From contig JADZCA010000004.1 in assembly GCA_020851795.1 (NCBI GenBank), positions 1 through 43,601 on the forward strand: DNA of 43,601 nt. The letters run 5' to 3'. Below the pieces are notes generated by a model. That model made no database searches. It worked only from the letters and a program-made list of their open reading frames with translations, and was not told the DNA's origin. The position numbers were made by a program, and so were the translations under genes. Shown here piece after piece: positions 7,096-14,277 of this stretch (positions within the stretch are counted from its first letter, which is position 1; every line of letters starts with the position of its first letter). This DNA comes from Planctomycetota bacterium (lineage in GTDB: Bacteria; Planctomycetota; PLA2; JAEUHO01).

Positions 7096-10000
7096 GTGCA
7101 CCGCGCGCCCGATCCCGTCGCCGCCGCGCTCTCGTCCGCTGCGAGTCCCGCCTTGTCCGCGACCGCCCGCGATCGAGCCCTCGCCGACCTCCGCGCGCGC
7201 GGCGTCGTCACCGACGACGACGTGGCGCGGGCCGAGGTGCGCCGCAACGAGTACCGGCGCTTCGGTGTGGACGCTCCGGTGCTCGAGATGCTCGCGAGCG
7301 CCGGCGCGGTCCCGCCCGACGTCGTCGAGGAGGCGTCGCGCGGCGACGACGTCCCGTCGCGGGTCGCCGGGCTCGAGATCGTGCGGCCCGTGGGCGGCAC
7401 GCCCGACCGCCCCGTCTACCTCGCCCGCCGGCCCCTCGATGGCGAGACGTTCCTCGTGCACGCGTGCATGCGCACCCGCGCCGAGGCGCCGACGGAGGTG
7501 GACCAGTTCGTGCGCTGCGCGGAGGAGGGGCGCCGCCTCACGGGCACGGGCTGGATCCCAGTGCGCGAGGCCGCGGGAGCCGACGGCGCGTACGCGGCCG
7601 TGAGCCCCGTCCCCGAGGGGTTGCGCCTCGACGAGCACCTCCGGACGAAGGGCCACCTCGCCCCCACCGCCGCCGTCGCGCTGCTGCGCCGGGTCGGCGA
7701 GGCGCTGTGGCAGATGGAGGCGTTGGGGCGCGCCGCGACGTTCCCCGACCCGTCGCTCGTCGTGCTCGACGCGAGCGGCGCACCGTCGCTGCCCGCGATC
7801 GAGGTGCTGCTCGCGGGTCGCGCCGGCGGCTTCGACGCGCGCGAGTTCGCGCGCAGCGCCGCCCATTTCCTCGCGCGTCTCGTCGGCCCCGAGCGGGTGA
7901 CCGACCCCGCGGTGCGCGACCTCCTCACCGAGCTCGGAAGTGGGCGATTCGAGGTGCTCCGCAGCGAGCGCCCGACGCGCGCGCTCGTGGCGGAGCCGGC
8001 GCCGACCGCCGACGCCACGCCGATCGGGATCGAGACGCCGGTGCGCCTGACGGCCCCGAGCGCACCCGTGCGCCGCGACGCGCCCGCCCCTGTACGCACC
8101 GACCGTGGGCTGCGCGTCGGGGTGGGGATCGCCGCCGCGGTCGTGGCGGTCGGCGGGCTCGCGTGGACGCTGCGAGGCGGCCGTCCGCCGGCGGAACCCC
8201 CCGGGACCGCGGCCGCCGACGCCGCGGAGCGCGCGAGCCGCGACCGCGGGGGCGACCGACCGACCGCGCGCGGGACCGAGACGTCGGCCCCCGGGCCGGT
8301 GGTGCGCGACGAGGGGATGGTGGCCCTCGAGGACGCGCTGGGCTACCTCACGACGCGCCGCGGCGAGGACCCGCGGGGGGTGGTGGACCGCCTCCGCGCC
8401 GTCGAGGCGCGCTACGGCGGCACCGACGCCGCCGACCGCGCGCGCACCGAGCGCGAGCGCTTCGAGCGCGAGGTCGAGGCGGACGCGGAGCGGCGCGTGC
8501 AGTCGATCGCCGGCGACGTCGAGCGGTTCCTCGCCGTGGACGAGCTCGGCGCGGCGCACGCGGCGATCGACGGCTTCCCCAAGGTGCTCTCGTTCACCCG
8601 CGCGGTCGTCCGCCTCGACGCGCTGCGCGACGCGGTCAAGCAGAAGGCGCAGTCGATCTACGACGCATTGCGGCCCACCATCGACGCCGCGGCCGACCCG
8701 AGCAAGCAGGACGCCGCGCGCGCGGCGATCGACCGCATCCGCAGCCTCGGCGACGCGGAGCTCCTCGCGCGCGCGGAGGCGCGCCTGCGCGACGCGACCG
8801 GGCGCGCCGACGCCCGCAACGCCGCGCGCGCCGCGCTCGAGCCCGAGCTCGCGCGCGCCGTCGGCGAGGCGCTCGCCGCCGTCGGGGCCGGCGACATCGA
8901 GCGGGCCCGGCGTTCGATCGAGGCCGCGGGACGGGGCCCGCTCGGCGCCGCCTTCCCCGACCGGCTCGGCGCGGCCCGCGAGTCGGTGGACCGCGTCGCA
9001 CGCGTGTACGCGGCGGCGGCCGAGGAGTGGAAGGCCCGTGCGGGCCGCACCGCCACCGTCACGCTGCGCGAGTACGGGGGCAAGCCCTTCCCCGTGACGC
9101 CGACGGACGCGAGCGGCGAGCGGTTCGCGTGGACGCGGGGCGGCGCGCCCGGCGGCGCGCGCGTGGGCGCGCTCGACCCCGAGACGGTCGTGACGCTCGC
9201 GACGGCGTCGGGCCGCGAGGGCGACGCGGGGATCGCGCTCGGCGTGGCGACGCTCTACGCCGCGACCGGGCGCTTCGCCGAGGCCGACGCGGCGGCGGCG
9301 CGCGCCGCGGCCCTGGGCGCCTCCACCACGACGTTCGCGGCGGAGGCGGCGGCCGTCCGCCCGCGGCTCGAAGCCTTGGCGACGAAGGAGTGCGCCGCGG
9401 CCGACGCGGTGCTCGAGCGGGACCGCGAGGGCGGCAAGCAGGGCTACGGCCGCGCCGCGGTCCTCGCCCCGTTCCTCGCGCTGCCCCACCGGCGCCTCGC
9501 CGAGGCGCTCTCGGCCGACAAGCGCGCCGACGACGCGCTCGCCGAGTGGCGCCGCGCGGTCGCGCTGGGCGACCGCAGCGCCGACGCGCTGTTCGGCCTC
9601 GCGCGCGCGACCGGCGCGGCGGGCCGCCCCGACGACGAGACGCTCGACGCGTGGCGGGAGTTCGTCGCCGCCGCGTCGGCGGGCGACCCGCGGCTCGAGG
9701 CGGCGCGGACCGAGCAGGAGCGCCTGGCGCGCAAGGTGGTGCGCGGCGGGACGCTCGAGCGGGTCAAGGCCGCCAAGGCGCTGCTCGACGCCGGCAAGGC
9801 GGCGGAGGCCGTCGCGGCGGTCGAGCAGGCGCTGCGCGAGGACCCGGGCTCGCTCGAGGGGCTGCGGCTGCTCGCGCGCGCGGCGGAGAAGGCCGACGAC
9901 CCCGTGCGCGCCTACGTGGCGTGGCGACGGGCCCACGACGTGGCGACCGCCGCCAAGGACGCGGCCGACGCGAAGGAGCAGGCCGAGCGGTTGCTGCGCC

Positions 10001-10620
10001 TCCACGGCGAGCGCGCCGCGGAGGTGACGGTGCGCAAGAGCGCGGAGGCGTCGCTGGCGCGCTCCGAGCACGCCACGGCCGCGGAGACGTACAAGCGCGC
10101 GATCGCGATGAGCCCGCTCGACGTCGAAGCCCGCATGGGGCTGGGTGCGGCGCTGCTCGGGCTCGCGCTCAAGACCGGGTCGAAGCCCCTGTTCGAGGAG
10201 GGCTACGCGGCCTACGACGTCGCGGTGCAGATCGACCCCGAGGACGCGCGGACGTGGTGGGGCCGCGCCGAGCTGCGGCGATGGAAGGGCGACTACGACG
10301 GCGCGGTCGCGGACGCCTCCGCGGCGATCGAGCGACGCAAGGACCTGCTCGCGGCGTGGAACACGCGCGCGCTCTCGCAGTACCAGGCGCTGCGCTTCGA
10401 CGCCGCGCTCGCCGACATGAACGTGGTCTGCACGCTCGCGCCGTTGCTCGCGACGCCGCGCATCACGCGTGCGGGCGTGCTGCTGGCGCTCGGGCGCGTC
10501 GCCGATGCCGAGGCCGACCTCGCCGCTGCGCTCGAGCGCTCGCCCTCCGAGCCGGAGAAGGCCCAGATCGAGGAGCTGCGGCGCCAGGCCGTCGCGCGTC
10601 GCAAGGGCGGCGGGCGCTGA
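7096..10620 (+). CDS. Pseudokinase-like membrane protein with TPR repeats
   Basis: A 1174-residue protein. Residues about 20-85 are a helical pre-domain of the kind often placed before kinase domains. About 90-300 follow the layout of a Ser/Thr protein kinase (GLEIVRPVGG, PVYLARRPLDGETFLV, later VPEGLRLDEHLRTKGHL), but the VAIK lysine, the HRD catalytic loop and DFG are absent, so it is a probable pseudokinase. A single transmembrane segment lies at about 341-360 (GIAAAVVAVGGLAWTL). The rest is helical with TPR-like units, clearest from about residue 880 to the end (for example ALREDPGSLEGLRLLARAAE and AIAMSPLDVEARMGLGAALL). The first possible codon is a GTG at 7096 without a good ribosome-binding site, so the exact start is uncertain. 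Likely a scaffold or signalling protein in the inner membrane. Confidence 0.8.
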   Translation: MHRAPDPVAAALSSAASPALSATARDRALADLRARGVVTDDDVARAEVRRNEYRRFGVDAPVLEMLASAGAVPPDVVEEASRGDDVPSRVAGLEIVRPVGGTPDRPVYLARRPLDGETFLVHACMRTRAEAPTEVDQFVRCAEEGRRLTGTGWIPVREAAGADGAYAAVSPVPEGLRLDEHLRTKGHLAPTAAVALLRRVGEALWQMEALGRAATFPDPSLVVLDASGAPSLPAIEVLLAGRAGGFDAREFARSAAHFLARLVGPERVTDPAVRDLLTELGSGRFEVLRSERPTRALVAEPAPTADATPIGIETPVRLTAPSAPVRRDAPAPVRTDRGLRVGVGIAAAVVAVGGLAWTLRGGRPPAEPPGTAAADAAERASRDRGGDRPTARGTETSAPGPVVRDEGMVALEDALGYLTTRRGEDPRGVVDRLRAVEARYGGTDAADRARTERERFEREVEADAERRVQSIAGDVERFLAVDELGAAHAAIDGFPKVLSFTRAVVRLDALRDAVKQKAQSIYDALRPTIDAAADPSKQDAARAAIDRIRSLGDAELLARAEARLRDATGRADARNAARAALEPELARAVGEALAAVGAGDIERARRSIEAAGRGPLGAAFPDRLGAARESVDRVARVYAAAAEEWKARAGRTATVTLREYGGKPFPVTPTDASGERFAWTRGGAPGGARVGALDPETVVTLATASGREGDAGIALGVATLYAATGRFAEADAAAARAAALGASTTTFAAEAAAVRPRLEALATKECAAADAVLERDREGGKQGYGRAAVLAPFLALPHRRLAEALSADKRADDALAEWRRAVALGDRSADALFGLARATGAAGRPDDETLDAWREFVAAASAGDPRLEAARTEQERLARKVVRGGTLERVKAAKALLDAGKAAEAVAAVEQALREDPGSLEGLRLLARAAEKADDPVRAYVAWRRAHDVATAAKDAADAKEQAERLLRLHGERAAEVTVRKSAEASLARSEHATAAETYKRAIAMSPLDVEARMGLGAALLGLALKTGSKPLFEEGYAAYDVAVQIDPEDARTWWGRAELRRWKGDYDGAVADASAAIERRKDLLAAWNTRALSQYQALRFDAALADMNVVCTLAPLLATPRITRAGVLLALGRVADAEADLAAALERSPSEPEKAQIEELRRQAVARRKGGGR

Positions 10621-10932
10621 ACGACCGCCCCCGCGCCGACCGCGCGCCGGGGCCGGGGCCTCGCGGGCGGGAAGCGCTCGCGCCGCGGCGTCGTCCGTGA
10701 CCTCGACAGGTCGGGCGCCCCGCTCGCGCCGCGGGCACCCCCGTCCGCCTCCGCCCCTCCGGGATCGCGATAGCGGTGCCCCCGCGGTCTGAGGGCGGTG
10801 CCAGGAAAGTTGTTTTCACGCGGCGTGAAGACAACTTTCCTGGCACCGCGATCCTCCGGGGCGTTTGCAGCAACCCGGGTGGCCCGCGAACTTCTGGGTT
10901 GCTGTACTAGGAGGCCGCCTCGGGCGGCCTCC
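10621..10932. other. Intergenic region with palindromes
   Basis: A 312-base stretch without a gene. It holds the REP-like palindrome at 10795-10849, a second inverted repeat CAGCAACCC / GGGTTGCTG (10868-10876 and 10896-10904), and the terminator-like hairpin at 10909-10933. The two genes on either side converge on it. Bases 10621-10790 show nothing recognisable. Confidence 0.6.
10795..10849. repeat. REP-like 26-bp inverted repeat
   Basis: Two 26-base arms (10795-10820 and 10824-10849) with a CGG centre pair at 25 of 26 positions, the exception being a T/C difference that would be a G-U wobble in RNA. The arm contains GTGCCAGGAAAGTTGT. Its base composition is visibly more AT-rich than the surroundings. 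The shape and sequence recall REP elements mobilised by IS200-like TnpA-REP (RAYT) proteins, but no such gene is in the window. Confidence 0.7.
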
Positions 10933-10933
10933 T
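10909..10933 (-). terminator. Hairpin at the end of the minus-strand gene
   Basis: Perfect 11-bp arms AGGAGGCCGCC / GGCGGCCTCCT with a three-base loop, touching the stop codon of the minus-strand gene 10933-11736. No T tract follows on either strand, so termination strength is uncertain. Confidence 0.5.
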
Positions 10934-11736
10934 CAGACGACGAGGTCCATCGACCGCTCCTCGCGCTCGAGGAGGTGCAGCGGCTGCTCGGCGGCGGGAC
11001 CCGCGGCGTCCACGGCGACCACGTAGCGACCCGGCGGGACCCCTTCGACACGCCAGCGTCCGCCCGCGTCGGAGAGCGTCGAGGCGCGGGCCGCCGGCAG
11101 CACGAGCAGCGGGTCCTCGGGGCGCAGCGTCACCCGCGCCCCCGGACGAGGAGCGTTCGCCGACGAGAGCACGCGCCCGGCCACCGACGCGCCGCGACGG
11201 GCCAGCTCGACGGTGACGAGCGTCGGCGAGACGCGTCCGTCGAGCACGAGCGGCTCGACGACCGCGGGCAGGAACGGGCCGCCCCACACGACGAGCGCCC
11301 ACGATCCGGGGGCCAGCCCCCGCGCGGAGAACCGGGGCGCCGTGGCCACGCCCGACGGGCCCGGCACGAGCCCGGCGTCGGTGCGACGCAGCGCGTCCCA
11401 CCCGAAGCGCGCCGGCACCGGGGCCGTGCCCGGCGTCAGCACGCGGACCGGCACCGCGTCCGTGGGGACGACGACGACGCGGACGCCGTCGCGGGCGTCC
11501 GAAGCGACGAGGACGCGCGTCTCCCGCCCCGCGACCGCGACCCGCAGCCCGAGCAGGCGTCCGTCGTCGCCCGCAGCGCCGTCGGGGAGGCGGAGCCCGA
11601 AGGCCCCGTCGGCGGCGGCGAGCGCCTCGTCGCCCCCCGCGTCGAGGCGGACGCGCGCGCCCGCGAGCGGCCGCGCGTCGCCGTCCTCGAGGACGCCGCG
11701 GAGCACGCGGCCCGGCGTGGTGGGGTCGGTGGGCAC
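10933..11736 (-). CDS. Carboxypeptidase regulatory-like domain protein
   Basis: A 267-residue protein made of beta-sandwich repeats of the carboxypeptidase regulatory-like/Cna-B type. Blocks that show this: LRGVLEDGDARPLAGARVRL near the N-terminus, then SVAGRVLSSANAPRPGARVT and the closing WRVEGVPPGRYVVAVDA. Such domains occur in surface and secreted proteins, yet no signal peptide is visible from the chosen GTG at 11736. A GACAAT hexamer lies eight bases upstream and no Shine-Dalgarno is seen. The open frame continues upstream across the Pit genes on the opposite strand, but that part is an antisense shadow. The start is therefore tentative. Divergent from the DUF47-pit pair. Confidence 0.65.
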   Translation of the reverse strand: MPTDPTTPGRVLRGVLEDGDARPLAGARVRLDAGGDEALAAADGAFGLRLPDGAAGDDGRLLGLRVAVAGRETRVLVASDARDGVRVVVVPTDAVPVRVLTPGTAPVPARFGWDALRRTDAGLVPGPSGVATAPRFSARGLAPGSWALVVWGGPFLPAVVEPLVLDGRVSPTLVTVELARRGASVAGRVLSSANAPRPGARVTLRPEDPLLVLPAARASTLSDAGGRWRVEGVPPGRYVVAVDAAGPAAEQPLHLLEREERSMDLVV

Positions 11737-11797
11737 GATCGGGCATTGTCGCGCAGACCCGCCGGGGGTCCAGCGGGGCTCGGGACGGACGCCGGCT

Positions 11798-11826
11798 TTG
11801 CATGCAATTGCCCGCGCCCTTATCGT
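11798..11826 (+). promoter_or_regulatory. Promoter of DUF47-pit, leaderless
   Basis: TTGCAT (11798-11803) as -35, a 17-base spacer, and TATCGT (11821-11826) as -10, six bases before the ATG at 11833. This places transcription start at or next to the start codon. The -35 lies inside the 10-bp perfect palindrome TTGCATGCAA (11798-11807), a possible operator. Confidence 0.6.
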
Positions 11827-11832
11827 CCCCGC

Positions 11833-12456
11833 ATGTTCCGCCTCATCCCGCAAGAGCTCGTCTTCTTCGACCTCTTCGGCCGCCAGGCCGACGTCGCCCA
11901 CCGGGGCGCGAAGGAGCTGCTCGCGCTGCTCGAGGAGTTCGACCACCTCCCCGAGCGCGCCAAGCGGATGAAGGACATCGAGCACGAGGGCGACACGGTC
12001 ACCCACGAGGTCATCGAGAAGCTCAACCGGACGTTCATCACCCCGATCGACCGCGAGGACATCCACGAGCTGGCCTGCCGGCTCGACGACATCGCCGACC
12101 TGATGGACACCGCGGTCAACCGCATCGTCCTCTACAAGGTGACGGCCCCCATCGAGCCCGCCAAGGCGCTCGCGCGCTGCCTCGTCCACGCGACGGCGGT
12201 GATCCTCGAGATGCTCCCGGCGATGCGCAACATGAAGAACGCCGACCGGGTGCGGACGCTCTGCCGCGACGTGCACACGCAGGAGAACGAGGGCGACCGC
12301 ATCGAGCAGGCCGCGCTCGCCGCCCTGTTCGAGGGCGGCCACGACCCCCTCTACGTCCTGAAGTGGAAGAACATCATCGAGGAGCTCGAGTCCGCGACCG
12401 ACCGCTGCGAAGACGTCGCCAACGTGATCGAAGGGATCGTCCTCAAGAATGTCTGA
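11833..12456 (+). CDS. DUF47 family protein, Pit accessory (PhoU-like)
   Basis: A 207-residue helical protein of the DUF47/PhoU-like family (PF01865), which accompanies Pit phosphate transporters and is thought to regulate them. It starts MFRLIPQELVFFDLFGRQA, typical of the family, and contains the conserved IEHEGDTVTHEVIEKLNRTF, ITPIDREDIHELACRLDDI and ENEGDRIEQAAL with acidic metal-site residues, then a C-terminal helix WKNIIEELESATDRCEDVAN. It overlaps the pit start by eight bases, so the two are translated as a pair. No Shine-Dalgarno is present; the promoter immediately upstream suggests a leaderless message. Identification is firm. Confidence 0.93.
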   Translation: MFRLIPQELVFFDLFGRQADVAHRGAKELLALLEEFDHLPERAKRMKDIEHEGDTVTHEVIEKLNRTFITPIDREDIHELACRLDDIADLMDTAVNRIVLYKVTAPIEPAKALARCLVHATAVILEMLPAMRNMKNADRVRTLCRDVHTQENEGDRIEQAALAALFEGGHDPLYVLKWKNIIEELESATDRCEDVANVIEGIVLKNV

Positions 12457-13477
12457 GCCCTTCGTCGTCGGCGCGATCGTCCTGGTCGCCCTCGTCTTCG
12501 ACTTCATCAACGGCCTCCACGACGCCGCCAACTCGATCGCCACGGTCGTGTCCACGCGGGTCCTGTCGCCCAAGATGGCGGTGGTCTGGGCGGCGTTCTT
12601 CAACTTCGTCGCGTTCCTCGTCTTCCACACGGCCGTGGCCTCGACCATCGGCAAGGGCGTCGTCCACAAGGAGTACGCCACGCTCCCGGTCGTGACCGCG
12701 GGCCTGGTCGGGGCCATCGTCTGGAACGTGTTCACGTGGTGGCTCGGGCTGCCGTCGAGCTCGTCGCACGCGCTCGTGGGCGGCTTCGCCGGCGCCGCCA
12801 TCGCCCACGGCGGCGCCAAGGCGCTCGTCGGCGCGGGCCTGCTCAAGATCGGGATCTTCATCTTCGTCGCGCCCCTGCTCGGGCTCGTGATCGGGCTCCT
12901 GCTCATGGTGGCGACGTACTGGACGGTGCGGCGCTGGCCGCCGTCGCGGGTGAGCCGGACGTTCCGGCGCCTGCAACTGGTCTCCGCCGCGGCGTACAGC
13001 CTCGGGCACGGCGGCAACGACGCGCAGAAGACGATGGGCATCATCCTCGCCGTGCTGATCGCGTCGTCGTCCTCGATCCAGTCCTCGCTGGGCTTCGACC
13101 CCGCCCACGCGTCCCACATCCCGCTGTGGGTCGTCCTCGCGTGCCACGCGGCGATGGGGCTGGGCACGCTGATGGGCGGATGGCGCATCGTCAAGACGAT
13201 GGGCCAGAAGATCTGCAAGCTGCAGCCCGTGCACGGCTTCGCCGCCGAGACGGGCGGCGCGCTCTGCCTCTACGGCGCCACGTTCCTCGGCATCCCGGTC
13301 TCGACGACGCACACGATCACCGGCGCGATCGTCGGCGTCGGGAGCACGCGCGGCCTCAACGCCGTCAAGTGGGGCGTCGCGACCCAGGTGGTCTGGGCGT
13401 GGGTGCTCACGATCCCGGCCGCGGCCGCGGTGGCCGCCGGCGTCTGGGGGCTGTTCCACGTGGCCGGCTGGCGCTGA
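12449..13477 (+). CDS. pit: Inorganic phosphate transporter, PiT family
   Basis: A 342-residue PiT (PF01384) low-affinity phosphate permease, driven by proton or cation symport in the inner membrane. Two inverted repeats carry the signature sequences: DFINGLHDAANSIATVVST near residue 18 and SLGHGGNDAQKTMGII in the second half. GLPSSSSHALVGG and GIPVSTTHTITGAIVG are the paired serine/threonine-rich loops of the family. About ten hydrophobic segments. It overlaps the DUF47 gene and converges with phoU, from which it is separated by a 70-bp repeat copy. With the Pst system nearby, the cell has both low- and high-affinity phosphate uptake in one region. Confidence 0.95.
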   Translation: MSEPFVVGAIVLVALVFDFINGLHDAANSIATVVSTRVLSPKMAVVWAAFFNFVAFLVFHTAVASTIGKGVVHKEYATLPVVTAGLVGAIVWNVFTWWLGLPSSSSHALVGGFAGAAIAHGGAKALVGAGLLKIGIFIFVAPLLGLVIGLLLMVATYWTVRRWPPSRVSRTFRRLQLVSAAAYSLGHGGNDAQKTMGIILAVLIASSSSIQSSLGFDPAHASHIPLWVVLACHAAMGLGTLMGGWRIVKTMGQKICKLQPVHGFAAETGGALCLYGATFLGIPVSTTHTITGAIVGVGSTRGLNAVKWGVATQVVWAWVLTIPAAAAVAAGVWGLFHVAGWR

Positions 13478-13487
13478 CGCGACGCGG

Positions 13488-13557
13488 CGCGCGTCACCTC
13501 GCGCCCGACGGCCCGGCGCGGCCCCGACCTCGTCGGCTCGTGGGAGATCCGGGCTCA
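13488..13557 (-). repeat. 70-bp repeat family C, copy 1 (after phoU)
   Basis: Read on the minus strand it begins with the phoU stop codon TGA and continues GCCCGGAT. The matching copy at 43385-43454 differs at only four of 70 positions, and the first 57 bases differ at one. Both copies start exactly at the TGA of a gene. It fills almost the whole gap between the convergent pit and phoU genes. The short inverted segment CCGACG / CGTCGG inside could form a stem. Confidence 0.85.
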
Positions 13558-14268
13558 GTACCGGTGGCGGATGATGGTCCCCTCGACCATGTAGACCACG
13601 TCCTCGGCGACGTTGGTCGCGTGGTCGGCGATCCGCTCCACGTTCTTCGACGCCGACAGGATCTGGAGGTCGGGGCGGATCCGGTCGGCGTGCTGGGCCA
13701 TGTCCACCTCGAGCTCGTCGAAGATCGACGCGACGAGGCGGTCCACCGCGGCGTCCATCTTGAGCACCTCCTGCGCCCGGGCGGTGTCGTAGCGGACGAG
13801 GGCGTCGAGCGAGCCGGTGAGCATCGAGCGGGCCCGGTCGGCCATCTCGACGAAGGCCGCCGGGGTCTCGCGCGGCGGGAGCTCGGCGAGCACCTGCGCC
13901 CGCTCGGCGATGTTGACCGCGAGGTCGCCCACGCGCTCGAGGTCGTTGATGATCTTCATGGTCGCCGTCACGAAGCGGAGGTCGCGCGCCGTGGGCTGGT
14001 AGAGCGCGAGCATCTTGAGGCACTCCTCGTCGATGCGGAGCTCGAAGAGGTTGATCTCGCGGTCGCCGTCCACCACCGCCTTGGCGGCCCGCACGTCGCG
14101 GTCGAGGAAGGCACGCACCGCCCGCGCGACGGTCGCCTCGACGGCGCCCCCCATCGCGAGGACGTCGCGCGAGAGGCCCTCGAGGGCGTGGAGGAAGTGG
14201 CGGGTCATGAGCTCGATCTCCGGGGTCGGCAGGGGGTACTCGAGGACGGGGGCGGCGGCGACGACCAT
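13555..14268 (-). CDS. phoU: Phosphate signalling regulator PhoU
   Basis: PhoU links the Pst transporter to PhoR and represses the Pho response when phosphate is plentiful. The 237-residue product has the two-repeat three-helix layout of PF01895: RHFLHALEGLSRDVLAMGG opens the first half, with the motif NDLERVGDLAVNIAERAQ, and KNVERIADHATNVAEDVVYM is its counterpart in the second half. These acidic/Asn residues are the metal-cluster sites of the family. ATG 14268 follows the phoR stop by nine bases; an internal ATG at 14208 has a better ribosome-binding site (GGAG at nine bases) and matches the usual family N-terminus, so translation may start there. Confidence 0.93.
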   Translation of the reverse strand: MVVAAAPVLEYPLPTPEIELMTRHFLHALEGLSRDVLAMGGAVEATVARAVRAFLDRDVRAAKAVVDGDREINLFELRIDEECLKMLALYQPTARDLRFVTATMKIINDLERVGDLAVNIAERAQVLAELPPRETPAAFVEMADRARSMLTGSLDALVRYDTARAQEVLKMDAAVDRLVASIFDELEVDMAQHADRIRPDLQILSASKNVERIADHATNVAEDVVYMVEGTIIRHRY

Positions 14269-14277
14269 GGGGCACGC

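Noticed and set aside
9444..10172. Minus-strand Ser/Ala-rich frames inside the TPR gene
   Set aside because: Such Ser/Ala/Arg-rich frames are typical antisense products of Ala/Glu/Asp/Arg-rich helical coding sequence.
10933..13218. 761-codon minus-strand frame over DUF47 and pit
   Set aside because: The upstream two thirds are antisense to the firmly identified Pit genes. Only 10933-11736 has its own protein pattern.
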